From NCBI RefSeq assembly GCF_028372415.1, contig NC_092878.1, positions 137,304,250-137,368,249 of the forward strand: a DNA stretch of 64,000 nt, written 5' to 3'. The first letter of the stretch is position 1, and every line of letters begins with the position of its first letter. Under the pieces are notes generated by a model. It ran no database searches. It was not told where the DNA came from and saw only the letters and a list, made by a program, of their open reading frames with translations. The DNA is from Notamacropus eugenii (Eukaryota; Chordata; Mammalia; Diprotodontia; Macropodidae). Positions 1 to 33,352 of the stretch are shown here, piece by piece. The position numbers were made by a program, and so were the translations under genes.

Positions 1-215
1 CAAACTGCCTTTTCCAAATTTCTTTTTTAAGATACATTTTCATTTATTTTGTTAAATATTTCCCAATTAAATGCAAAATTTTTTGACATTCATCTTTAAA
101 ATCTGAGCTCCAAATGATTACCTTCCCTCCCACACCTTGCCAATTCTTTGAGAAGACAAAATAACCTATCAATTACAGATGTGAAGCTATGCAAAACATG
201 AGACATCTACTTCCA
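1..215 (-). mobile_element. L1-type LINE 3' end, cut by left edge
   Basis: The minus strand reads GTTTTGCATAG.., GGGAGGGAAGG.., TTTGGAGCTCAGA, ATGAATGTCAAAA, AATTGGGAAATA, matching the tail of the copy at 14230. It lies in intron 2 of ADH gene A. Confidence 0.55.
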
Positions 216-689
216 GGTGACCCTCATATTCTCTTCCTAATGGACTTCTAGAGATTTGTCCCACAGTCCTCAGGGGTTCCATACTTTCCATAATTGTAAT
301 TGCATTTACCCCAGCTTTGGGGTTTCCATATAGCTGAGCAAACAATTGTAGAAAGAATCATTGAGAAGCAGATGGAAGAGTAAACAATATTGGAAGCCAT
401 AGCTGAATCTAGATCTGGTGTCATGCAAGACAGAACAAAACTCAGAATTACTGACCCACACTTGGGCTCTGGTTAAAATTCTTTGACTGTAGATTCCACA
501 CTATGGCTCATCCTTCTACCCTGCAGAGGTTAGGTGTACCGGTGGCACAGTTCCAAGTATGCTTTTACCTTACAACACGAGTTCATTAGCAATTTTGGGA
601 TTCACAGGCCCAATGACATGTTTGCAATGGCATTACATCCAGGTATTACATCACTTAAGACTTGGATCCCAATCCTTCTCCTTTTCCCT

Positions 690-850
690 ACCCCTGGATC
701 CAGGCTAAGTGACCCTAAGCAGGTCACTTAATGTCTTAGTACCCACAGGCAACTCTGAGAACCTGAGGTGCAGAGCAGGTGCCAATCTGCATTGTTGGAG
801 GGAATTTCCTTTTGAGGAATTGCCTACACCAAAGACATCCCAGGCCTTCT
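690..850 (+). mobile_element. CORE-SINE fragment beside ADH gene A exon 2
   Basis: AGTGACCCTAAGCAGGTCAC.. GCAACTCTGAGA.. GCAGAGCAGGTGCC.. TGGAGGGAATTTCC. The tail aligns with the one beside gene B exon 2 (26820-26890). Confidence 0.55.
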
Positions 851-853
851 CTA

Positions 854-4141
<3,288 letters not shown>

Positions 4142-4217
4142 CTTGCCTCTTTCTTGGTTTAGTAGACCTGAAGTCATTCAGTCAGTCTGGACTGCCTTGT
4201 TGTGTAAACCAGTACAT

Positions 4218-4254
4218 CTTCAGATAAGCCTTTCTATTTCAAAGCAATGCCTTC
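4218..4254 (-). promoter_or_regulatory. Conserved proximal promoter block of ADH gene A
   Basis: Aligns with the gene B block (shared GAAGG, ATTGCTTT and TTATCTGAAG on the minus strand) at 78-113 bp before the ATG. The TATA-like part is weaker here (GAAATAGAAAG). Confidence 0.33.
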
Positions 4255-4935
4255 AAAAACATGACTCAAGCCCTTTGCCTCACAGTCTGGTCTCACCTTC
4301 TTCCAGTGTTTAAGTTTTGAAAAGAAGAGAAAAACTCCAGTGATAAATTGTTTTTAGCAGAACTGGTCCACAGTGAGTATATATAATATGTGGACTTCCT
4401 CAATTCATTTCCAAATTGTAAATAAAGGATCCTGCAAGGAAATCCTGTTTAGCAGAGGGTGATGGGTAAACTGGAATAAAAGAAGAGAAACTTTCTTCTT
4501 CAAGATCTACCTACTATGTCCAGAAAAGAAAGAACAGTGTGGATTTCTTTTGATCCTGGTAGTTGGGCATTTTTTCAGAATTCCCTCTCCCAACTCCTGT
4601 ATTCTGGAGCTAAGGACTTGGGGATGAGTTTGTTTCCCCAACCGTTCTTGGGGTAGGGGAAAACGGAATAAAACTACATTTCTTCAAGAATTTGCACTGG
4701 TCTGCATTAATCCTCTTGTAACTCTGTAATCTATTTTTGCCCTGATTAAATATTAGACTGTTTCTCTGTTACTGTTTACAAATGTCTTTTAACAGGATGA
4801 TTCACTAAATAATCAGACCAAAGGAAACTTTAGATTTTCTCACATTTCTCAAACTGGCTAATATTTAAGTCAACCAGAAAGATAAAATGCCCATTAAAAT
4901 TCTCTACATTTGAACCCAAATCCATAGAAGTGGGG

Positions 4936-5178
4936 GTTGTTCAGTTCTTTCAGTCATATCTGACTGTTTGTGACTTCTGTTGAGATTTTCTTGCAAAGAT
5001 ATTAGAGTGGTTCACCATTCTTTCTCCAGCTCAATTGACAGATGAGGAAATGGAATCAAACAAGGCTAAGTGACTTGCCCAGGGTCACCTGGCCAGTAAG
5101 TGTCTGAGGTCGGATTGGAACTCAGGAAGATGAGTCTTCTGGACTCCAGGCCCAACGCTCTATCCACCTAGCTGCCCA
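4936..5178 (-). mobile_element. MAR1-type CORE-SINE
   Basis: TTCAGTCATATCTGACTG (RTE-like tail), ACAGATGAGGAAATGGAA, TGACTTGCCCAGGGTCACC, ATCCACCTAGCTGCCC (head). Nearly full length. Confidence 0.85.
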
Positions 5179-5394
5179 ATGCCATCTTCAGGAACAGAGG
5201 TTTAGAGCTAGAAGTTGCAGACCTTTGTGGAATAAAATAAGTGGTCTGGAACCTACCTACTTTACTACCATTAAGGTCATATTTTTCATGGTTGTTGAAA
5301 TAGTTCTATTTCAGCCTAAAGCAATGAAACACTCCCAACTAGGAAACAAGATGTTTAAATCCAATTCAGCCCTTCGAGGGTCTTTATCCAGTAG

Positions 5395-5945
5395 ACAAGA
5401 CCATCAATATTTATTAAGCACTTAATATTTGGCATGGGAGAAAACAAAGAGAAAGCTAAACAATTCTTGCTCTCAAGGAATTCACCTTTTAATGAGATTG
5501 ACAGTGTGAAAACAACTATGTACATACTAGATGACAACTAGGCTTAAAGAGGACAGCAGGGCAGATGGGTGAGGTTAGGGAGCAGAAATGGCTGCTCGAC
5601 CAGTTGGCATTTGAGCTGGGTCTTAAAGGAAGTAAGGGATTTTTAGAAGTAAGGGTGAAGAGGTAAAACCTTCTAGGCATAGGGTATAACCCCTGAAAAG
5701 AAAAGGACACCAGAAATAGGGCATAATATAGGAGAAATCGCAAACAGATCTTGCATCAAGTAAGCTGTAGTCCATGGATAGATTATGGACAGTGTCCAGG
5801 GGAGGAATGTTTTAAAAGACCAGAAAGATAGGAAGGGATCAGGCTCTGAAGGGCTCTAAATGCCCAACAGAAGAGCTTATAGTTTATTCTAGAGTTACCA
5901 GTCACTGGAGTTTATTGAGTAGTGGAGGAATGACATTCACATTTA
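5395..5945 (+). mobile_element. L3/CR1-like LINE fragment
   Basis: ATCAATATTTATTAAGCACTT.. CTCAAGGAATTCAC.. AACAACTATGTACA.. GAGCTGGGTCTTAAAGGAAG.. GAAGGGCTCTAAATGCC.. ACTGGAGTTTATTGAGTAG, the same order as at 16660 and 22410. Confidence 0.58.
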
Positions 5946-5970
5946 ACCTTTAGTTAAATAATTTTATGGT

Positions 5971-6262
5971 GCCAGACATGGTAGTATGTGCCTGTAATCC
6001 ACACTGTTGGGGTGGTTGAGACTGGTGCATCACCTGAACTCAATTCTGAGCTGCAGTAGGAGCAAGCTGATCAGGTGGATATATTATATCCAGCACCAAT
6101 GGGGAAAGCCTCTGGGAGTGAGGAGGGCACCAGGTTACCCATAGTGGACAAATTGGTCCAGGTCAGACACAAAGCAAGTCAGAGTTCCCATGGTGATCAG
6201 CAGAGTGTTTGGAGCCATAAGTTGCCACTTTATTTCCAGACTGGGTGAGGTAAGACAAAGAA
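5971..6262 (+). pseudogene. RN7SL: 7SL (SRP) RNA pseudogene, nearly full length
   Basis: Colinear with 7SL RNA from end to end. The Alu domain start (GCCnGnC..GTGCCTGTAATCC), the TGAG..CTGAGCTGCAGTAGG segment, the S-domain segments (GGGCACCAGGTTnCC, GGTCCAGGTCAGAnAC, AGCAnGTCA, CCCnTGnTGATCAG) and the 3' ATAnnTGCCACT..CCAGnCTGGGnnA end all occur in order. The S domain shows it is a copy of 7SL itself, not an Alu-like SINE. Many substitutions make it non-functional. It is followed directly by a purine array that may have grown from its A-rich tail. Confidence 0.85.
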
Positions 6263-6600
6263 GAAGAGAGGAGAAGAGAGGAGAGGAGAAGAGAGGAGAG
6301 GAGAGGAGAGGAGAGGAGAGGAGAGGAGAGGAGAGGAGAGGAGAGGAGAGGAGAGGGGAGAGAGGGGAGGGGAGGAGGGGAAGGGAGAGGAGAGGGGAGG
6401 GGAGGGGAGGAGAAGGGAGGGGAGGAGAGTGGAGAGGAGAGGAGAGGAAAGGAAAGGAGAAGTGAGGAGAGGGGAGGAGAGTGGAGAGGAGAGGGGAGGG
6501 GAGAAGAGGAGAGGAGAGGGGAGGGGAGAAGAGGAGAGGAGAGGAGAGGAGAGGAGAGGAGAGGGGAGGGGAGAAGAGGGGAGGGAAAGGAAGGGAGAAG
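6255..6600 (+). repeat. GGAGA/GAGGG purine simple-repeat array
   Basis: About 345 bp of nearly pure purine, dominated by GGAGA pentamers with GGGGA and GGAAA variants. Long open frames on both strands here (Ser/Pro/Leu or Arg/Gly/Glu only) are repeat artefacts, not genes. Confidence 0.95.
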
Positions 6601-7079
6601 TCATTCAGTAGTTTAGCAATAGCAATAATCTCCAAATGCTAGAAAAATTCCTCAATTTCAAAGATTATATGAACTTGTTTAGTTTAAAATTGATTCTATC
6701 TTCTCCAAATCAGTGTCCACACCTTGCTGAAGGTTCTGGTAGCACCTGAAAGGGACCCACAGTTAGGAGTCATCATATGGATGGTAATCCAATAGCGTCT
6801 GAGAAACAGCTGACTGTTTCCCATAGGAAAACAAAGTCATCAAAACTTACAGAGGAGACAATACAAGTTATAGTCTAATTGCTTTCTACTTAAAAGGAGG
6901 GAATTTCCACATTGTAAGTTAGTCTTCACTGACGAAATCTCCAGCCCAGTCCAAAATAAAACAAAACTCTACCTCATTCCTTAATTTCCAATAAAATATT
7001 TTGGACAATAGGGTCTTTAATAAAGAACATTAAACACCATTTAGTCAAGATTCTTAGCTGAAGGGGTAGGGATGGCAGA

Positions 7080-7800
7080 GGCATGGGAGATCTGAGAGGA
7101 GATAGAAAAGAATTTGAAGAACCCCTTTGATGAGTGGGATCATGAGATAATAGTGATGTGTAGAAGTACTGCTTGGTAGCAGCAAGGGCCTCATAAAACT
7201 TATGTAACATAAATTTGTAGAGTACCCAGTCAACAGGTTTTCATGATTTTCTCCACCTTCATTCAGCAGCTCACGGGAAGGGGAAAGAAAATCAGCACAT
7301 GGTAGAAGCGATACAAGGCTGAAGCTTGGAAAGAACAGATTAGTAATATGATAATGAATGAAGGGACTCAAGAGAAAAGAACAATATGGAAGAGAAATGA
7401 TTTACCAGGGTGTCAAGATGGGGAAAGGAGAGTGTAGCCAATATGGAGGTGATGGCCTGGAACAAGACTGAGGGTCTGAGGGATTGGAGGACACATTGTG
7501 GATGATAAGCAGACTTTTGGAACTGGAAGGCAGATGGTGAGGTGGAATAGTAGATTGTGATAAAATGAGAGAATTTCAGAGTTTATAAACATGGAAGTTG
7601 AACATTTGGGGGACACAGCAAGATCAAAGTTATAACTATCTTTGTGGGTGAGGTAGGTTGTGGGAATTAAATTATGGAACTGGAAGGTTAGGGTGTTTGT
7701 GGGAATATCATTATATATGTTGGAGTCTTCTAGTAGGAAGACAGGCGTTAGGAAGGAAAGATTGTGGGCCAGACAAGGAACTCATTGAAGAAAGAAGGGG
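7080..7800 (+). mobile_element. L3/CR1-like LINE, middle segment
   Basis: Purine-rich, non-coding sequence of the same type as 22410-23660 (AGGTGATGGCCTGGAACA, GGAGTCTTCTAGTAGGAAGA). Probably a continuation of the piece at 5395, with the 7SL copy and array between. Assignment is tentative. Confidence 0.35.
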
Positions 7801-7844
7801 CATGTCCTAGTGATCAGTAAACATCAGCTGGTTGGTTTGGTTGG

Positions 7845-8110
7845 TTGCTTGTTGTCCTTCATTCTTGAAGAGGACCAAGATGACCCCACCATGCTACAGC
7901 CGTTACAGTTTGTCCAACTGCGGTTGATCAGACCAACACAAGTTCAGAATGTTCTGTCACAAGTCAGGCACAAATATCCCATGTGAATGTTTGGGGTGGA
8001 TTCTCTAAATTTGCATATCTTGCATTTCTTTTGAGCTACTTCCATTCTGCTTTGCTCATAGAGCACAGCACCTTCTGTCATGAGGTGCCATGGTGCAACG
8101 CCTGATCCAT
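7845..8110 (-). mobile_element. Marsupial SINE (GTCCTTCATTC family)
   Basis: GTTGTCCTTCATTCTTGAAG.., GACCAACACAAG, GAGCACAGCACCTTCT: a recurrent repeat family whose minus-strand end (CTTCAAGAATGAAGGACAAC) recurs at 34270-34440, 38200-38345, 45753-45912 and 55060-55376. Confidence 0.6.
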
Positions 8111-9529
8111 AGACAAAAAAAATTGCTTTTATTTTAAATCTTTTGTTTTCCCACTCTTTCCATCTTTCTCATGCTCACTGAGACCTGGATCGTTACTGAT
8201 GTCACAGTCTCCTTTTGTGCCCTGTCCAACAGTGCACTTTTACTCGTATCCCTACCCCCAAAACAGGTCAAGATGTAGGAGTTGGAATACTCTTTGATCC
8301 GTATTGACACTTCCATATTCTCCCTTTATCAGTATTACTTAATAACCTCTCCTCCTTTAAGGTTCATTTAATTCTTACCTACCACTCAATCAATATACTT
8401 TGGAATTGATTGTGTGACATGGGAGACACTGGTACAGGAGTAGGCATTCTAGGGGACATTGTGGAAGGTGTGGGCAGCTTTTGGTTAGGACTTTGGCTGG
8501 GGGTGGTGGTGAGGGGAATGAAAATAAGGGATCCAGCAGTTGGGGAGGGAAAATAGGGTTTGAATGATTACCAGTGGAGAATCAGACTCATTGGGATGGG
8601 GAAAGTATGAGCAGGAGAAACTTTGTTAAAAATTAATGAAGACTTTAGAAATATTTACAAAGTCCTTAGGGTTTTGGCTTCAGGGTAGATTCCTTCTAGA
8701 GCCTTAGGCAGTTGGAGCAAATACTTGGAACACAAGGCATGGCGTTACTCTCCTTCCCTAATGCAGGACATCAAGCTGGAGAGTTAATCAAATGTCCTTC
8801 TTCTCCCAACTCCCAGCATTAGGATATTGGGGTACTGGTGATCCAGGAAAATCTCTTAAGTTTATAAAATACAGAACAATTGCTTATCTGCATTTTTATG
8901 GAAAGTTTCCACATTGTAAGTCCCCTATACTGAGGAAATTTTGGATCCAGAGAAAATCTTGTCCCCTTTCCTTTAACAACAAAAATCACATTATAACTCT
9001 ACTTCTCTGACTACAAAAATTACTCTGGATTCTAAATTATGTATCAGGTCTTACCCAATAGGTCTTACCAAGTTGGAAAGATTTTCTCCCCTTGTGATTG
9101 ACTGTGACTGTCAGTTAAGGATCACAGTAGCTAAGCTTTTCACTAAAGAAGCATTTTGTTAACAAAGGATTAAGAACTTTGAGGATGCTAAAATATCAAA
9201 GTAGATAAGAACATGAAATTAGTTATGATACAAAAATACTATACCCAAAAGGTGTTAAGTGGATTAATTTCTAAAAGGGAAGACACCTGTGAAGATCAAC
9301 AAAGCTGCATTCTTATAGAAATAGATTTACTAAAGTTTAACTGGATATTAATTTGGAAATTATGAAAATAGGAACCTACACTTTTATCATTCAATTCAAA
9401 ATGGTAAAAAGGCAAATCTTTTTTGGAATTATGAGTCCTTGGGTAAATACTTTCTCTTTTCTTCTTGAACACTCACTTTTTAAAAATTTCCCTTAAGGTA
9501 TTTAACAAAGCATCTTGGACCAAGCTATG

Positions 9530-9665
9530 GAAATATGCAATTTATATCAATGTCAGTTCTTTGAGGTCAGGAATTATTTCATTTTTTGCTTTTGTAACCC
9601 AAGTAACGAGCATAATGTCTGGTACAGAGAACACAATAGATAAATTCTTGTTGAATTGAATTTAA
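9530..9665 (+). mobile_element. L2/MIR-type 3' end downstream of ADH gene B
   Basis: TTCTTTGAGGTCAGGAATTA, GCATAATGTCTGGTACAGAG, TTGTTGAATTGAATT. The same insertion lies downstream of gene C at 54040-54185. Confidence 0.65.
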
Positions 9666-9734
9666 GTATATGTGTTTTTCTTAATTTAAAATACACACAT
9701 ATATTTCAAAATGAACTAAAGTAAGCAACACCAT

Positions 9735-10333
9735 GTGATGAGACAGACTATTTTATTTAACAAGTTTTATTTACTTTTTTAAAAGCAGTATTAAAAACAG
9801 TATTAAAACATAAAAGGGGGAAAGAAAAAAACTTTCTGTGGAGTAAACATAATTTGAAAAGCTTCATTATCAGTAATACTGCGTAAAAAGATACTATCTA
9901 CTTTTAAGATATCATGGTAGCTCATCTTAAGTCATATATAACCTAGCCTAGCTCTCTGGAAGCAGATGATTAGCATCTTCTTAATTTTTTTGACACAAAG
10001 GTATTGAAATTCTACTTTACAATTCTACTTCAGTCAAAAGTAATAAAAGTTTAAAATATTTATCTGATGTTTTAGTCCAGTGTAACTCACTTTATAAAGA
10101 TTAAAATGACAAAAATAACAACATTAGCATCTTCTACTACCCCAGGTAAACTGAATTACGGTAGTGACAAGTTTAATTTATTATTTTGGAAAGTGTGCTC
10201 GAATGTGCTTTGTTTCTCTTTTGAGCATGACCACAGGAGACAGTCACACAAGCTCTGTCATAATTATATGAAAATGAAATCTCAGAGAAAGAGCCTGGCA
10301 TGCATCCCTGGGTACATCCAGTCACGTAGAAGC
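9735..10333 (-). other. ADH7: 3' UTR and poly(A) signals of ADH gene B
   Basis: About 600 bp after the stop, ending at two minus-strand AATAAA hexamers (9752-9757 and 9766-9771). The block around them aligns with the 3' end of gene C near 54324. The exact cleavage site is inferred. Confidence 0.55.
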
Positions 10334-29360
<19,027 letters not shown>

Positions 29361-29441
29361 CTTGCCTCTTTCCTGGTGTTTACTGGATGTTAAAATCGTC
29401 AGACCCAAATCTTGACTATCTTGCGGTGCAAATCAGCATTC

Positions 29442-29480
29442 CTTCAGATAAATAGCTCCATTTAAAAGCAATACCTTCCC
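29442..29480 (-). promoter_or_regulatory. ADH7: Conserved proximal promoter block of ADH gene B
   Basis: About 85-120 bp upstream of the ATG. On the minus strand it carries a TTTTAAAT TATA-like stretch and TTATCTGAAG. A matching block lies at the same distance in gene A. Function is inferred from conservation between paralogs. Confidence 0.35.
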
Positions 29481-29587
29481 AAATACAGGAAGGTCCCACC
29501 CACCTTTTCAATGTTTAACTTTTGAAAGGAAAGAAAAGAAAATCAGCAACCATGTGATGGATCTAAGGAAATTGAGAGCATTATCGT

Positions 29588-29832
29588 GGTTGTTCAGTAA
29601 TTTTTAGTTAACGTCTCACCCTTCGTGATCCCATTTAGGGTTTTCTTTGCAAAGATGTTGGAAAGATTTGCCATTCATTTCTCCACCTCATTTTACAGAT
29701 GACAAAACTGAGGCAAACATGGCAAAGTGATTTGCCCAGGATCATCCAGCTAGTAAGTGTCTGAGGTCAGATTTGAACTCATGAAAATGAATCTTCCTGA
29801 CTCCAGGCCCACACATCACCTAACTGCCCTAA
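29588..29832 (-). mobile_element. MAR1-type CORE-SINE just upstream of ADH gene B
   Basis: GTTGTTCAGTAATTTTTAG, GCAAAGATGTTGGAAAG, ACAGATGACAAAACTGAGGC, CTAGTAAGTGTCTGAGGTCA. It lies about 230 bp upstream of the start codon, so it abuts the likely promoter. Confidence 0.82.
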
Positions 29833-30234
29833 TTGAAAATATAGTCAAACAAAATTGGAGAATGACAAAACATCCTTTTCATTTTTGTAGCTACATAATG
29901 CCAAAACTGTTCAGACTACACCTTGAAAATTTAAAACCCCTCATTTTCTTTCATTTTTTAAGGCATTAGGTCCTCTTTCTACTCTAGCCATCATCTCAGG
30001 CCCACAGGGACAACTATCACATGTTGACACTGGAGGAGAGATCGTATGGGGAAACCCTTCTCAAGACAAGATGAATAAACAGGGAAAAAAGATAAACAAC
30101 GCCCTCTTCAATTTCTACTTTCTGTGTCCAAAAAACAGTGAGCAATATGAATTTCTTTTCAATGAAATAATCCCATGAAAATACTAGTGAAACTAAAAAG
30201 CCTCTTTTTTTCTTCTTTCCCTCTCACATTTTCT

Positions 30235-30440
30235 TAATTTATTTTTAATTTATGGAATAAGAGAAAGCATTTCCATAACAAGGTATAATTTTTAAAAATG
30301 ATTGCACATGAAACTGCAAATATATTGGGTATGTACAACTTTCTATTCCTTTTAAATACATGATAAAATTATCATGCAAATTTGTTTTTTTATCCTTTTT
30401 TCTTTTTTCTCTTCCCTTTGTTATACAGATAGAGTGGACA
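30235..30440 (+). repeat. Unclassified interspersed repeat (copy 2)
   Basis: Partner of the copy at 12405, same orientation, with a pyrimidine-rich end. It lies about 0.9 kb upstream of ADH gene B. Confidence 0.5.
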
Positions 30441-31189
30441 CAGAGTAAGTCTGTAGTCTGAAAGGAATCAATCAAGAGGCTGCAGTGAGCCAAAAGTCTT
30501 CCTCACTTCCAGATGCCTTTGCCAGTGTTCATAGGCTGATTTTTCTGAGCTGTGCACCTTGAATTGGCTTAAACCATCCTGTGTATGTGTCTCACTTGTT
30601 TCTAGAAAGGACAGTTCACTGTCCACTCTAGCCCCTCTCCTTTGTAATTTTCAAAAATCAATTGCCCATATTCTTCCTGGGCTGTGGACTATATTGTACT
30701 TTAGGATTTGTGTACCCAAAATGTATATCTAATATATTTTCCTTTTAATAAATAATTTTGTTCTGACTTAACCAGAGCTTCTCTATGTTTGAGGGGTATA
30801 TTTTTCATGATTTACAATCCTTAAAACTGGGCATTCTTTCAGGACTTCTGGAACCAATTCCTTTGACTTAAGGTCATGAGTTTTGGATATTTGATTCCCA
30901 AACTACTCTTGGGTTGAAGGGGGAAGAGATAAAACTCTACTGAATTGGGAATACACATTGCTCAATATCGTCCCCCTTGTAACATTATAATCAATTTTTA
31001 TCTTGACTAAATATTTACTCTTTTAGTCCTGTTCTTTGCTGTGTTTTTAGTATGGCAAGTTATTGAAAACTGAGACTGGAGGTAACTTCAGATGTTCCCT
31101 GTTTTGGTGGACCAAAACGATAATGACTAAAGGTTTCCATATTTGAACCCAAGTCCATGTGGGCACAGAATGGGTTGGACCCCCTCTGA

Positions 31190-31440
31190 TACATTATGGG
31201 GGCTCATCCAGGATTTAGATTGGTTTGGGGGTGTTTAGCTCAGATCACCTCCACAACATTGCTGGGATCAACTAATGTATTTTTTGTGTGTTTAGGCTCT
31301 TGGTGGGGTTTCAACATAGCACCATCTTATTAAGTAGACACCTGAAAAGCAAACCTTGAGCTTGAGTCTAGAACTATTACACTAGCTGCTATCTGATGGT
31401 TCCCTGGTCACTTTTCATTCCTTGATGACTTAAGTGCCTA
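31190..31440 (+). mobile_element. Possible ERV1 leader fossil
   Basis: TGGGGGCTCATCCAGGAT at about 31198 resembles the proline-tRNA primer-binding site of gammaretrovirus-like elements. No LTR pair or gene is visible around it. Confidence 0.33.
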
Positions 31441-31479
31441 CCTTCCACTCTTCCTTTCCAACCCAATTTTCTCGCTTCT

Positions 31480-33352
31480 GTACTTTTAGTCTAGGGGATT
31501 CAATGTAGCTTTTGGGTGTTCTGTATTCTTTTTGCTAAAATCTTATTTAAAATTTTTGCATCTATATTCATTAGAGAAATTGGTCTATAATTTTCTTTCT
31601 GTTTTGGCTCTTCCTGGTTTAGGTATCAAAGCCATATTTGTATCATAAAAAGAATTTGGGAGGACTCCTTCTTCCCCAATTTTCCCAACTAGTCCATATA
31701 TTATTTAAGTTAACTGTTCTTTAAATGTTTGATAGAATTCACTTGTAAATCCATCCAGCCCTGGAGATTTTTTCCTAAGGAGTCCAATGATGGTTTCTTC
31801 AGTCTTTTTTTCTGAGATGGGGTTATTTAAGTATTCAAATTCCTCTTCTGGTAATCTGGGCAATTTATATTTTTTAAAATAATCATCCATCTCATTTGGA
31901 TTGTTGAATTTATTTGTCTGAGGGGAGATTTGAACTCAGTTCCTCCTGATTCCTTCACTGGTGCTTTATCCACTGCACATCTAGTTGCCTCTGTTTAGTA
32001 ATGATATTGCTTTGTTGTCTATGGTGCCTTTTAGTAGGATATAATTTCCTCCCTTATCTCTTTTGATTAGATCTATTTCTGCTTTTGCTTTGTCTGAAAT
32101 TAGGATTGCTACCTGTGCTTTTCTTACATCAGCTGAAGCACAGTATATTCTGCTCCAACCTTTTACCTTTACCCTGTATGAATACACCCAGTTCAAATGT
32201 GTTTCTTGTAAACAACATATTGTTGGATTAAAGTTTTTAATCCATTCTACTGTCTACCTCTGCTTTATGGGAGAGTTCATCCCATTCACATTCACAGTTA
32301 TGATTACTATCTGTGTCTTTCCCTCCATCCTTTTGGCCACCACCCCTTGTAGTCTTCCCTTCCTTCTTTCAGCACCCCTCCCCTTTACCTTTACTACTTC
32401 TTCCCTCCCTTTTAGCCTCCCCTCCCTTTTCTTTCCCCCTTCACCTCCTACTGCCTATAGAGCTAGTTAGATTTGTATACTTATTTAAGTTTGTTGTTCC
32501 CTCCTTGAACCCAGTCAGATGAGAGGAAATCTCAAACAATGCTCATCTCCCTCTCCTCTTTCCCTCTACTGTAATATAATTTTGTGCCTCTTCCTGTGAT
32601 GTGATTTACCATTTTCTGCCTCCTCCTTTTCACACCTCCTGGGGTGTTGAGGCACTCCTGGAGTCCTGGTGTTGGTGGTTGAGGGGCTTTAGCCCCTTGG
32701 GGCTCTGGATCTCCTCCCAGTTTGCTGGGACAGCTCTGGTTCTGCACTGATTGCCTTCGGCCACAGCAATGGCAGTCCCCCTTATAGCTATTTTCCCAGC
32801 CTCAAGTGCTACAAGACTGTTCTCCCCTTTTGGTGAACGCACTGTTCCAGGATTTTTCTGGGGATATATTTTATGGTTCTTTCAAGGTCAACAACAGGAG
32901 GGGGAGAGAGCATTTACTGATCACTCTGCCATTTTGGCTCCTGGAAGTTCAAGTAGATGACTTACAGACATTTAATCTATGGGCTGATAGTCTCAGCAGC
33001 ACCTGCTGCAGTACCTGGAGCTCTGGGCTTTCACTCACTCAGTTCTGCTGGGCTCCCATCCTGGGTTGATATGCCCAAGATTCTGCAGTGCATCCTCTGC
33101 CTTAGACCACCCAGGGCTTTCTGCCTGCTGGTATAGCCTGTGCATTGTGGCTGTATGCTCCTCCAGCCCTGCAGAACAGATCCTTCCCATCAACCTTCCA
33201 GTCTTGGGCTGTGAATCTGCCATAGTCTGTCTCCCATTGGATTCTGCCCCTCCAAAATCTGGTCAGATTCTCTTTTTAGAGGTATCTGAAAGAGTTTGTC
33301 TAAAAGCTTAGGTGGATAATTGCTCTCACTCCACCATCTTGGCTCCACCCCA
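31480..33352 (-). mobile_element. L1 LINE with two internal deletions
   Basis: Minus-strand copy of the L1 at 60187. The 5' UTR runs from 33352 to about 32640, then jumps to the inter-ORF spacer, so ORF1 is missing (about 1.6 kb). The endonuclease part (VKVKGWSRIYCASADV, AKAEIDLIK) reaches about 31990. A SINE-head fragment follows, then the RT-entry region of ORF2 ([41 protein letters not shown]), ending near 31480 without a 3' UTR. Confidence 0.85.
31915..31992 (-). mobile_element. tRNA-derived SINE head inside L1
   Basis: About 75 bp of SINE head (GTGCAGTGGATAAAGCACC.. GAGTTCAAAT on the minus strand) sits at the junction of the second L1 deletion. Confidence 0.6.

Noticed and set aside
6135-6635. 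Long Ser/Pro/Leu-rich and Arg/Gly/Glu-rich open frames
   Set aside because: They are translations of the GGAGA array on the two strands, with no start context or conserved domain.
32063-32470. 135-residue plus-strand frame
   Set aside because: Antisense to the minus-strand L1 endonuclease region and spacer.
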